The translations under genes and the position numbers were made by a program. From JALZKA01 sp963715405 (GTDB lineage Bacteria > Actinomycetota > Thermoleophilia > Solirubrobacterales > 70-9), in the NCBI GenBank assembly GCA_963715405.1, contig OY970239.1:1240001-1304000 (forward strand): a stretch of 64,000 nucleotides of DNA, read 5' to 3'. The notes beneath the pieces were generated by a model that worked only from the letters and a program-made list of their open reading frames with translations, was not told where the DNA came from and did not search any database. Positions 32,478 through 39,761 of this stretch are shown piece after piece (the first letter of the stretch is position 1; each line of letters begins with the position of its first letter).

Positions 32478-33101
32478 CTATTCACCTTCTTCCCCGCCTG
32501 GGCATGGAGCCGAGGGCGGCAAGTTCTTTGGGGTCAGCGACACGTATTTGGCGCCGTCCGACCGAATCTCTGAACGGTAAAGGGACAACCGGACGGCATC
32601 GAAGGGCTCGGTGAGCTCCGCCGGCAGGTTTCCAGGCGGCTTTGCGACGTGCTGCGGGCGGCGCTTGCCTCGCTCGTTTCGGGTCCGCGCGACCGTGACG
32701 TGAGGCCAGTACTGGCGCTCCTCCGGCTCGAGCAGGCCGGCGGCGATCAGGGCCTGTGCAAGCCTCGCCTGGAGGCTTACAGCAGCCGGAGCCTCGGCGT
32801 CGAGCGCCCACACGCTCGGCCGGCGTGCCGGCCTACCGACCGGCCCGGCTGCGAGCCGAATCCGAACCGGCTCGGACAGGAGCGCCTCGACGGCTGCCGA
32901 GGCCTCGCCGGCCCGCGCGGCATCCGTGCGTCCGAGAAAGCAGAGAGTCATGTGAAGGTTCTCGGCTGCGACCGGCCGCAGCGCCGGATCCGTCAGCTCG
33001 CGGCCGCCCCAGGCCTCGATGCCAGCCCGGACCCTCTCCGGGATGTCGAGCGCGGTGAATAGACGCAAGGGCTTTGCTTTCGCGGGGACGCCGGACGTCA
33101 T
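32478..33101 (-). CDS. thpR: RNA 2',3'-cyclic phosphodiesterase (2H family)
   Basis: 207 residues with the two HxTx motifs of the 2H phosphoesterase family: NLHMTLCFLG at about residue 50 and YWPHVTVARTRN at about residue 132. LRLFTALDIPERVRAGIEAW at the N-terminus is typical of ThpR (formerly LigT). It opens 2',3'-cyclic phosphates on RNA ends. The cinA-thpR-recA order is common in actinobacteria and related phyla. The start at 33101 may give a slightly long N-terminus. Confidence 0.9.
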   Translation of the reverse strand: MTSGVPAKAKPLRLFTALDIPERVRAGIEAWGGRELTDPALRPVAAENLHMTLCFLGRTDAARAGEASAAVEALLSEPVRIRLAAGPVGRPARRPSVWALDAEAPAAVSLQARLAQALIAAGLLEPEERQYWPHVTVARTRNERGKRRPQHVAKPPGNLPAELTEPFDAVRLSLYRSEIRSDGAKYVSLTPKNLPPSAPCPGGEEGE

Positions 33102-33174
33102 TCGGGCAACGGTAAACGGAAGCGACGCGTGTCTTGCGCGACGTTCGCATCAATCGTGCGCCAGATTTGTCAAT

Positions 33175-33200
33175 AAAGGGAACCGGGTGTGTGGACCCGG
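33175..33200 (-). terminator. Terminator-like hairpin after cinA
   Basis: On the minus strand CCGGGT, loop CCACAC, ACCCGG, then TTCCCTTTATTG. It lies 37 bases past the cinA stop. The same gap holds TTGACA on the minus strand (33168-33173), a possible -35 box for thpR-recA, but no good -10 box is seen at the right distance. Confidence 0.5.
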
Positions 33201-33236
33201 CTTAACCGGAATCTTCGGCGCCCCTCGGTCCACCGC

Positions 33237-34535
33237 CTAGAGCGGGAAGTCCTCGCCTAAGAGCAGGCGTCTGGTGAGGTGCATGCCGAGGAGCGCCGAG
33301 CGCTCGCGGATGTCGGCTCGCGAGCCCGGGATCACGGGGTCTCGCGCGATCTTTTCGCCCTCCGAGGTCTTGACGCACACGCAGATGTAGCCGACCGGCT
33401 TCTCCTCAGTGCCGCCCGTCGGCCCGGCGATCCCGGTGATCCCCACCCCGACGTCGGCGTCGAAGCGCTCCAGCGCTCCGTCAGCGAGGGCTTCAGCAAC
33501 CTCGGGGGATACCGCCCCGTGCTCTTCGATCAGCTCTTTCGGGACGCCGAGCACCTCCGTCTTCGACTCGTTCGTGTACACGACCGCACCACCCATCACG
33601 TAAGCGGATGCGCCATCGAGGTTGGTCAGGCGCGCTGCCAGAAGGCCACCCGTGCACGATTCGGCGGTCGCGATCCTGCGCCCTTCGAGGAGGGTTGCGA
33701 GCTGGGAATCGATCGTCTCCCCGTCGCGGCTGAACATGAAGCGGCCATGGCGCTCGTCGAGCGCGTCGATGAGCGCCTCCAGGTCCTCCTCGGCGCCTGG
33801 GCGGTGGCGGATCTCGATCTCGAGCTCACCCTTTCGAAGGCAAGTCGTGATCTCGAGACGCTCCAGCGAAAGCCCGCCATCCTCGATCTCGCGGAGGCTC
33901 TTGGCGATCTCCGACTCGGGGATGCCGAAGAGGCGGAGCATCGTGCCCGCATAAGGCTCGGCCTGCGCGAGTACGCCCTGGATCGGCTCGGTGGCAACCG
34001 CCTCCGGCCACATCTGGGCGAGCTCGCGCGGCGGCCCGGGCATGACGATCACGACGGGGCCGCCGTCCACCGGGACCACCAGACCGGGCGCCGTCCCGGC
34101 CGGGTCGATGAGCGTTGAGCCCCGTGGAACGACCGCCTGCTTGCGGTTCGCTGCGCGAAGCGCGTCGGCGTCGAAGTTGAGCCGGCGTGCAAAGCCGGCG
34201 AGGATCTTCGCGATCTTCCCCTCCATCTCCTCGTCGAGCACCATCTCCCGCCCGGCGAACCGGCCGACCACCTCCGCCGTGAGGTCGTCGGCGGTCGGCC
34301 CGAGGCCCCCGCTCGTAACGATCAGGTCCACGTCGTCGTCACCGAGAAATCGGAGCGCCTGCTCGAGGTCGTCTGAGCGATCGGCGACGACGACGATGTG
34401 CGAGACCTCGACTCCAAGGCCCGCCAGCTCCTGCGAGATCCACGGGCCGTTCTTGTCCTGGATCGTGCCGGTGATCACCTCCGTGCCCGTGACGACGATG
34501 CCGGCGCGCACGGGTTTTCGACGCGCTTCGCTCAT
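33237..34535 (-). CDS. cinA: CinA-like competence/damage-inducible protein, NMN amidase domain
   Basis: 432 residues from ATG 34535, which has AAGGTGA upstream. The N-terminal MoCF/COG1058 domain has AGIVVTGTEVITGTIQDKNG, LIVTSGGLGPTADDLTAEVV and VIVMPGPPRELAQMW. The C-terminal CinA domain has the amidohydrolase signature ATAESCTGGLLAARL and ITGIAGPTGGTEEKPVGYI. It recycles NMN to NaMN and hydrolyses ADP-ribose in studied homologues. It lies between ftsK and the thpR-recA unit, as in many actinobacteria. Confidence 0.94.
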   Translation of the reverse strand: MSEARRKPVRAGIVVTGTEVITGTIQDKNGPWISQELAGLGVEVSHIVVVADRSDDLEQALRFLGDDDVDLIVTSGGLGPTADDLTAEVVGRFAGREMVLDEEMEGKIAKILAGFARRLNFDADALRAANRKQAVVPRGSTLIDPAGTAPGLVVPVDGGPVVIVMPGPPRELAQMWPEAVATEPIQGVLAQAEPYAGTMLRLFGIPESEIAKSLREIEDGGLSLERLEITTCLRKGELEIEIRHRPGAEEDLEALIDALDERHGRFMFSRDGETIDSQLATLLEGRRIATAESCTGGLLAARLTNLDGASAYVMGGAVVYTNESKTEVLGVPKELIEEHGAVSPEVAEALADGALERFDADVGVGITGIAGPTGGTEEKPVGYICVCVKTSEGEKIARDPVIPGSRADIRERSALLGMHLTRRLLLGEDFPL

Positions 34536-34614
34536 ATGGCTCACCTTACGATCTCGGCTGCCGCGATACTTCACGAGCCTTTGCGGCATTCGGTCTGGCG
34601 AACTGATGCGCTTA

Positions 34615-34631
34615 GGTCCGCATCTCGGACC
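34615..34631 (-). terminator. Short hairpin between ftsK and cinA
   Basis: GGTCCG, loop CATCT, CGGACC. It lies 20 bases after the ftsK stop on the minus strand. There is no T run, so it may only slow transcription. Confidence 0.3.
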
Positions 34632-34651
34632 CAATCCGCCTCAGTTCAGCT

Positions 34652-37153
34652 CTAGCCCTGGACGGGCTCAACCTCGGTCTCGGTGTCCGAGCGCTCGTCC
34701 TCGCTCGGCGCAGCCGCGCCCCCGCCCGCGAGGATCGCCGGAAGCTCTGAGATCGAGATCAGCACCTGCCTCGGCTTTGAGCCCTCGTAGCCCGAGATGA
34801 TGCCCCGGCGCTCGAGCATGTCGATGAGGCGGCCGGCGCGTGTGTACCCCACTCGCAGCCGGCGCTGGATCATTGAGACCGACGCCGTCTCGGACTCGAT
34901 CACGATTCGCGCGGCGTCTTCCAAGAGGTCGTCCTCGTCGGGGGAGAAGTCGCCGCCGCCCGGTTCGACACCATGGTCCTCGACCTTCTCGACGAGGAGC
35001 TGGGGGTCGAAATCCGGCTCGCCCTGCTTTGCCCAGTGCCCCGTCAGGCGGGCGATCTCGTCCTCGGTGAGGAAGGCGCCCTGGATGCGCTGAAGCTTCG
35101 AGGTGCCGATCGGCCGGAAGAGCATGTCGCCCTGGCCGAGGAGCGTCTCGGCACCCCCCTGGTCGAGGATCACGCGCGAATCCACCTGCGAGGCGACGGC
35201 GAATGCGATCCGGGCCGGGATGTTCACCTTGATCGTTCCGGTAATAACGTCGGTCGAGGGGCGCTGCGTCGCGAGCACGAGATGGATTCCCACCGCCCGG
35301 GACTTCTGAGCGAGGCGGATGATCGAGTCCTCGACCTCCGCGGGCGCGACCATCATCAGGTCGGCCAGCTCGTCGATCACGCAGAGGATGTGCGGAAGCG
35401 GCGCGTCGCCAGTCTTCCGGCGCGTCTTGTTCAGCTCTGCCAGGTTGCGGGCCCGCGCCTCGCCCATCACCTGGTAGCGGCTCTCCATCTCGCCGATCAG
35501 GTTCGCGAGGACGTTAGCGGCGAGCCGCGGATTCGTAACGACCGGCGTGAGCAGGTGCGGCAGGTTCTCGTAGTGGTTGAGCTCGACGCGTTTGGGATCG
35601 ACCAGGACGAGCCGGCAGTCGTTCGGCGAGGCGTGGAGCAGGATCGAAGAGAGGATGGCGTTGATGCAGCCCGACTTGCCCGAGCCCGTCGTTCCCGCGA
35701 CGAGGATGTGCGGCATCAGCGCGATGTCTGTCCAACAGGCGTGCCCGGAGACGTCCTTGCCCAGCCATGCAACGAGAGGGGACGAGCCCTTCGGCTTGCC
35801 CTCGTAGATGTCGCCAAGCCGAACAAGGCGGCGCTTCTTGTTGGGAACCTCGACTCCGACCGCCTTCTTGCCGGGGATCGGAGCGAGGATTCGGATGTCG
35901 GTCGAGGCCAGCGCGTACGCAAGGTCGTCTCTTAAGGCCGCGACCTTGGAGACCTTGGTTCCCGGCGCGAGCTGGAACTCATAGCGGCTCACGTGCGGGC
36001 CCGAAACCATGCCCACCATCCGCGCCTCGACGCCGAAGTGCTTCAGTGCCTCGAGGAGCGACTTCGCGGTGGCCTCGCGATCACGCGGGTCGGGGCCCGG
36101 GTCGCCCTTGCCCTTCTCGAGGACCTTCGGGTCGGGTGGGCTGAAGTCGGCCTCCTCGGAGACGGTGATGCCGAGCTCCGTTCGCTTGTTACCCATCGGG
36201 GTGAGCTCGGCGGGTTCTTCGCCGGCCACCTCGTCCGGCTCGCCGAGGACGGCGACAGGCTCAGCGTCGGGCACCGGGTCGTCGTCGCCGTGCGCCTCGT
36301 CGTAGGAGAATGGACGCTCACCGGTGGATGGGTCCGAAGGCGCCCGGTCATCCTCGGGCTCCGGCTCGTCCCAAACCGCCTCGTGCTCGAGCACCTCGGT
36401 CTCGTTCGCTCGGGTGATCTGGATGTCCACGTCATCAGGCTCCTCCCACCCGGGCAGGCCGGCCGGCGTGCCGTCACGGCGCACCGAGCGCGCCATGTCG
36501 AGGGTCGAATCGTGCGCGCGTCGCGTCGCGGCCCCGGCGCTCTGGAACAGGTTCGCGATCGTCATGCCCGTCAACAGCAGGAGTCCGGAGAGCAGCATGA
36601 GAACGGCCAAGATCTGTGCGCCGAGCCGCTGGAAAAGCGTTGTTGAGGCCCAGTAGAGGGCCTCGCCGATCGCACCGCCGTGAGTGCGGAAGAACTCCGG
36701 CTCAAAGTAGCCCTCGCGGGCCGGTCGGTCGGGTCCGAGACCGAGCGTGGCGGCCGAGAACGCAAGCAGGAGCGCCAGCAAGACGAGCACCGCCCCCGCG
36801 TTGAGCGCACGGGGTGCCTGAATCATCGGCCTCGCGATCAGGGCGAGGCCGAGCCCGAAGACCGTCAGGGGCACCACGTAGGCAACCCGCCCGACCGTGT
36901 ACTCCAAGGCCGACGAGAGCCAAATCCCCACCGCTCCGCCGTCCCAGCCCAGGTAAAGCACGAACGCCGAATAAACGCCAAACGCGACCATGATCAAACC
37001 GATGAGGTCGTAATGGCGCTGCTCGAGCCCGTCAAAGGCATGGCGCGCCCGCCGGCGGAGGTCGGGCGTGCGCTTGACAGGCGCGCGCTTCACCGGAGCG
37101 CGCTTGGCCGCAGGCCGTTTGGACGCACGGGGCTTAGCGGTGGCTCGGGCCAT
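34652..37153 (-). CDS. ftsK: DNA translocase FtsK/SpoIIIE
   Basis: 833 residues. A very basic N-terminus (Lys/Arg/Pro, residues 1-45) is followed by four transmembrane helices (about 50-205) and an acidic linker to about 340. The motor part shows the beta domain VARYEFQLAPGT-like segment at SRYEFQLAPGTKVSKVAAL, Walker A in LVAGTTGSGKSGCINAIL and Walker B in LCVIDELADLMMVAP. The gamma DNA-reading domain ends it (DAARIVIESETASVSMIQRR). It pumps chromosome DNA through the division septum. It is the first core gene after the accessory island. Confidence 0.97.
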   Translation of the reverse strand: MARATAKPRASKRPAAKRAPVKRAPVKRTPDLRRRARHAFDGLEQRHYDLIGLIMVAFGVYSAFVLYLGWDGGAVGIWLSSALEYTVGRVAYVVPLTVFGLGLALIARPMIQAPRALNAGAVLVLLALLLAFSAATLGLGPDRPAREGYFEPEFFRTHGGAIGEALYWASTTLFQRLGAQILAVLMLLSGLLLLTGMTIANLFQSAGAATRRAHDSTLDMARSVRRDGTPAGLPGWEEPDDVDIQITRANETEVLEHEAVWDEPEPEDDRAPSDPSTGERPFSYDEAHGDDDPVPDAEPVAVLGEPDEVAGEEPAELTPMGNKRTELGITVSEEADFSPPDPKVLEKGKGDPGPDPRDREATAKSLLEALKHFGVEARMVGMVSGPHVSRYEFQLAPGTKVSKVAALRDDLAYALASTDIRILAPIPGKKAVGVEVPNKKRRLVRLGDIYEGKPKGSSPLVAWLGKDVSGHACWTDIALMPHILVAGTTGSGKSGCINAILSSILLHASPNDCRLVLVDPKRVELNHYENLPHLLTPVVTNPRLAANVLANLIGEMESRYQVMGEARARNLAELNKTRRKTGDAPLPHILCVIDELADLMMVAPAEVEDSIIRLAQKSRAVGIHLVLATQRPSTDVITGTIKVNIPARIAFAVASQVDSRVILDQGGAETLLGQGDMLFRPIGTSKLQRIQGAFLTEDEIARLTGHWAKQGEPDFDPQLLVEKVEDHGVEPGGGDFSPDEDDLLEDAARIVIESETASVSMIQRRLRVGYTRAGRLIDMLERRGIISGYEGSKPRQVLISISELPAILAGGGAAAPSEDERSDTETEVEPVQG

Positions 37154-37295
37154 CGGAGATGGGTTCGACGCCTGAGCGCGGTCCCCTGCGTGCGCATCGA
37201 TCCTCCGTTGACTCCTTTGTCGAGAGCACTAGCTCCTATGAGCGCTCAGAGTCAAAGAAGGCACCTATCTCGCGGATCGCGCGATACTGCACAAC

Positions 37296-37697
37296 ATGTC
37301 GCAGGAGAACGTGGAGATCGTTCGACGCTCTACTGAGGCGTTCAGCCGCGGTGATCTCGATGTGATGCTCGAGACCTGGGCTCCCGATGCCGTGCTGGAT
37401 TGGTCCAACTCCCGCGGACTCGAGGCGGGCGTGATTCGGGGGCAAGGCGAGATCCGACCGTATTTGCAGCGGTTCCTGGAGACCTTCGAAGAGGTGCGGA
37501 TTGAGGTAGAGGATCTCATGGAGGTCCAGGATGGGGTCGTGATCGCCGAGAATCTCGCGCGTGTTCGAGGGCGTGACGGAATCGAAACCCAGGCTCGAAG
37601 CGCATGGCTGATCAGGATCCGTGAGGGCCAGACGACTTCGCTCACGCTGTACCAGACGAAGGCCCAAGCCCTCGAAGCCGCCGGCGTGCGGGAGTAG
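37296..37697 (+). CDS. SnoaL-like / nuclear transport factor 2-fold protein
   Basis: 133 residues starting SQENVEIVRRSTEAFSRGDL, a form very common among SnoaL-like proteins of Solirubrobacterales-type actinobacteria. The NTF2-like alpha+beta cone is indicated by LDVMLETWAPDAVLDWSNS, a middle helix (RGQGEIRPYLQRFLETF) and three final strands. Such proteins bind small hydrophobic molecules or act as isomerases or cyclases; no substrate is evident. There is no ribosome binding site, so the mRNA may be leaderless (GATACT lies 10 bases before the ATG). A copy of the island hairpin follows the stop. Confidence 0.8.
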   Translation: MSQENVEIVRRSTEAFSRGDLDVMLETWAPDAVLDWSNSRGLEAGVIRGQGEIRPYLQRFLETFEEVRIEVEDLMEVQDGVVIAENLARVRGRDGIETQARSAWLIRIREGQTTSLTLYQTKAQALEAAGVRE

Positions 37698-37718
37698 CTG
37701 CTTTGGACGGGAAGCGCC
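37698..37718 (+). repeat. Island hairpin repeat, copy 1 (variant)
   Basis: CTGCTTTGGACGGGAAGCGC directly follows the SnoaL-like stop. It differs from the common core by GACGGG in place of GACGAG. GCTT and AAGC can pair around the loop. Confidence 0.6.
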
Positions 37719-37738
37719 ATCGACGCCAGCCCAGAGAC

Positions 37739-37942
37739 CTAGCGTGAAGTCAAGCGCAAGCTCGAAGGATCAACCGACACGAGAACCGATCGCGGTTTAT
37801 CAGGCCACGGTGCGACGGTGACCTTGCCCGAGCGTGAATCAACGGAAACGACGCTGGCCGGAAGCCCAGCCTCCAAGCCGCTGTACGGCTCGGTTGTCTC
37901 GACCTTTTCGCCCGGCGCGAAGTTGTGAGCTGAGTTCGTCAT
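37739..37942 (-). CDS. Small hypothetical protein
   Basis: 67 residues. The ATG at 37942 has AAGAGG four bases upstream, which supports translation. The sequence PGEKVETTEPYSGLEAGLPA followed by alternating hydrophobic residues (SVVSVDSRSGKVTVAPWPD) suggests a small beta-barrel, perhaps KOW- or SH3-like. I do not recognise a family. It is isolated between the SnoaL-like gene and the HNH-like gene, so the call rests on the ribosome binding site and composition. Confidence 0.45.
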   Translation of the reverse strand: MTNSAHNFAPGEKVETTEPYSGLEAGLPASVVSVDSRSGKVTVAPWPDKPRSVLVSVDPSSLRLTSR

Positions 37943-38198
37943 CTGGCCTCTTACGAGCTATCGGCAGGAGTGACGAAATAGATCAGTCCGGCAAGGAGGC
38001 CATTGCCGACTGGCATACGAGGTTTGTCCCGAAGTGTCTGTCCCCAGAGCGACATTGGCGCTTTGGAAGAAGCGGCAAGTCTTGCGCCGAGGCTAAAAGC
38101 GCCAGACTCGTAACGAGCCTCTTCTGCTGAGCCTCAGTGCCCCGCTGCGCGAGCCGAAGGGAGCCTCCGACCCGTCCGCCATCAACGACGCCGCTGAC
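37943..38198. other. Stretch without a convincing gene
   Basis: 256 bases with AT-richer patches and no supported gene. A plus-strand frame (37834-38130) crosses it, but its product is Arg/Ser/Pro-rich with no start signal and overlaps the small minus-strand gene. No tRNA-like or clear terminator structure was seen. Confidence 0.5.
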
Positions 38199-38621
38199 TC
38201 AGGCGGGAATGCCACCCCGCGTCACGCTACGCAGGCACCGTTCGCACACGACCCGAAGGGTCGTCAGGTCATCCCCTTCGCTTTCGCCTTCCCCGCCGAT
38301 ATGACCGAACCGAAGGTCGGTTTTCGCCCCACAGAGAGCACAAACCCCTCCGTCGCGAGCCCAGACCTCGCGCTTGATCTCAGGCGGGAATGGCTGGTGT
38401 CGAGCGACCGGCGATGTGCGGGATTCGCCCGTCTCTTGTCGGTCTCGAACGCCGGCTGTCATCACGGCGTAACCGGCAGCGATCATCGGGAGCCCGGAGG
38501 GCCATGCTGCCAGGAGAATCGTGGAGTCGAAGATCAAGAAAGCGAGGCAGAAGAAGATTCCCAAGGCCATCATCGCGCCGCCCCATGCGAGGTCGCCGCC
38601 GCGACTCACCGGAGGCGACAT
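38199..38621 (-). CDS. Two-helix membrane protein with a degenerate HNH domain
   Basis: 140 residues. Two transmembrane segments (about 14-33 and 36-56) precede an HNH-type zinc fold: EIKREVWARDGGVCALCGAK, then RFGHIGGEGESEG and LRVVCERCLRS. The four cysteines of the structural zinc site are kept, but the usual (F/D)DH is FGH and the catalytic Asn region is missing, so nuclease activity is unlikely. It may be a zinc-ribbon membrane protein derived from an HNH nuclease. It stands alone within the island. Confidence 0.6.
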   Translation of the reverse strand: MSPPVSRGGDLAWGGAMMALGIFFCLAFLIFDSTILLAAWPSGLPMIAAGYAVMTAGVRDRQETGESRTSPVARHQPFPPEIKREVWARDGGVCALCGAKTDLRFGHIGGEGESEGDDLTTLRVVCERCLRSVTRGGIPA

Positions 38622-38624
38622 CGC

Positions 38625-38807
38625 CTACTCCCTGAGCCCAGCGGCCTCGAGGGCTTCCGAGTCGTCTCGGATCGTGCGGAGGCGAGTGACCGCTCGGTGT
38701 CGCCACTCGATGACGTGCCACTGCATGTCATCGAAGGGCGCGTCGCTCTCCATGCCCGCCCGCGAAAGCGCAGTCGCGAATACGCCCGGCAACCGCGACT
38801 CGGACAT
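38625..38807 (-). pseudogene. Probable SnoaL-like C-terminal remnant
   Basis: A 60-codon frame ending EALEAAGLRE, nearly the same as the end of the SnoaL-like protein at 37296-37697 (QALEAAGVRE), with a strand-like VTRLRTIRDDS before it. The N-terminal two-thirds of the NTF2 fold are absent. It could be a short true gene, but a decayed paralogue is more likely. It lies three bases upstream of the HNH-like gene. Confidence 0.4.
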
Positions 38808-38837
38808 AAAATTTGCGCCCTCAGACGGAGGCTTGGG

Positions 38838-39572
38838 CTAGCGCGTTTGGCCCGTGTCCTCGCACCTGAAGAAGGTGTTGTTGTCCCCTCGGGGAGCCCG
38901 ATTGTTTTCGACTTCGATGCACCGGTCCCCCTGGTCGTGCCGGCCGCCATCGTAGGCGTCTGAGCCGTCCCCACCGTAGAGATCGTCGTCGCCACGGCCA
39001 CCCGCGATGTCATCGTCACCGTTCCCTCCGTTCAAGGACCCCCCACTGCCAGCGCCCCTGGAGGCTCCGACCCTACGGTTGTCACCGTCGTCACCGTCGC
39101 CTCCGCGCACGATGTCGTCGCCCTCACCACCGTCGATCGTGTCGCGACCGCCGCCACCGCGGAGTCGGTCGTTGTTCTCCTGGCCGTCGATGATGTCGTT
39201 GCCGGCGCCGCCGCCGATCCTGTCGTTGCCGATGCCGCCGGTGAGGTTGTCGTTCTCGTCATTGCCCCTGATGCCATCGTCTCCTTCCCCACCGGAGATG
39301 AAGTCATCGCCTCCCAGGCCGCAGATGAGGTCGTCGCCACCTTGGCCGGCGATCGCGTCAGGTCCCTCGGTCCCGACGATGACGTCAGGGCCCCCCGTGC
39401 CAATGGTCTTTTGGCCCGGCTCGGCGACGATTGTCGCCTCCTTCTTAAAGCAGGGGGGAGGCTCAGGCGGAGCTTCGCCCGCGCCGCTCGGCGCGGCGTT
39501 AACGAGGAACCCGAAAGCAAGCGCGATTCCTGCCAGCCCTGCCCCTGTGGTGCGATAAGTCGTGTGGGTCAC
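38838..39572 (-). CDS. Secreted RTX-type calcium-binding repeat protein
   Basis: 244 residues from GTG 39572, which has GGAGG four bases upstream. A signal-like N-terminus (GAGLAGIALAFGFLVNAAPS) is followed by about 12 glycine-rich nonapeptides of the GGxGxDxUx type (for example GGEGDDGIRGNDENDNLTGG), expected to form a calcium-bound beta-roll. A short C-terminal part has two Cys (DRCIEVENN, FFRCEDTG). No type I secretion signal or enzyme domain is seen, so export is probably by Sec. A structural or adhesive surface role is likely. Confidence 0.8.
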   Translation of the reverse strand: MTHTTYRTTGAGLAGIALAFGFLVNAAPSGAGEAPPEPPPCFKKEATIVAEPGQKTIGTGGPDVIVGTEGPDAIAGQGGDDLICGLGGDDFISGGEGDDGIRGNDENDNLTGGIGNDRIGGGAGNDIIDGQENNDRLRGGGGRDTIDGGEGDDIVRGGDGDDGDNRRVGASRGAGSGGSLNGGNGDDDIAGGRGDDDLYGGDGSDAYDGGRHDQGDRCIEVENNRAPRGDNNTFFRCEDTGQTR

Positions 39573-39761
39573 GGTCCCTCCGTTGTAGTTGCCGACCGCG
39601 ACTCTATACCGATTCCAGGTCTGAGATGTGACCACCCTGGCTCGGTATCGGGCACCAACGCGCGCCCTACCTGCAACTCCTGGTCTGCCGCGAATCGGAA
39701 CCCTGTGACTTTGCGTTTCGCGGGTGCGCCAGCGGACCGACGCTGAGGGCATCGAGCCTGA

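Noticed and set aside
33102..33236. SOS (LexA) box before thpR-recA
   Set aside because: Only a half-site like CGAACGT is seen; no GAAC-N4-GTTC palindrome is present.
37834..38130. 98-codon plus-strand frame
   Set aside because: No ribosome binding site, odd composition, and it overlaps a better supported small minus-strand gene.
39007..39558. Pro/Ser-rich plus-strand frame and possible CRISPR-like repetition
   Set aside because: The repetition is the codon pattern of RTX nonapeptides on the other strand, with uneven spacing and no identical repeats or spacers.
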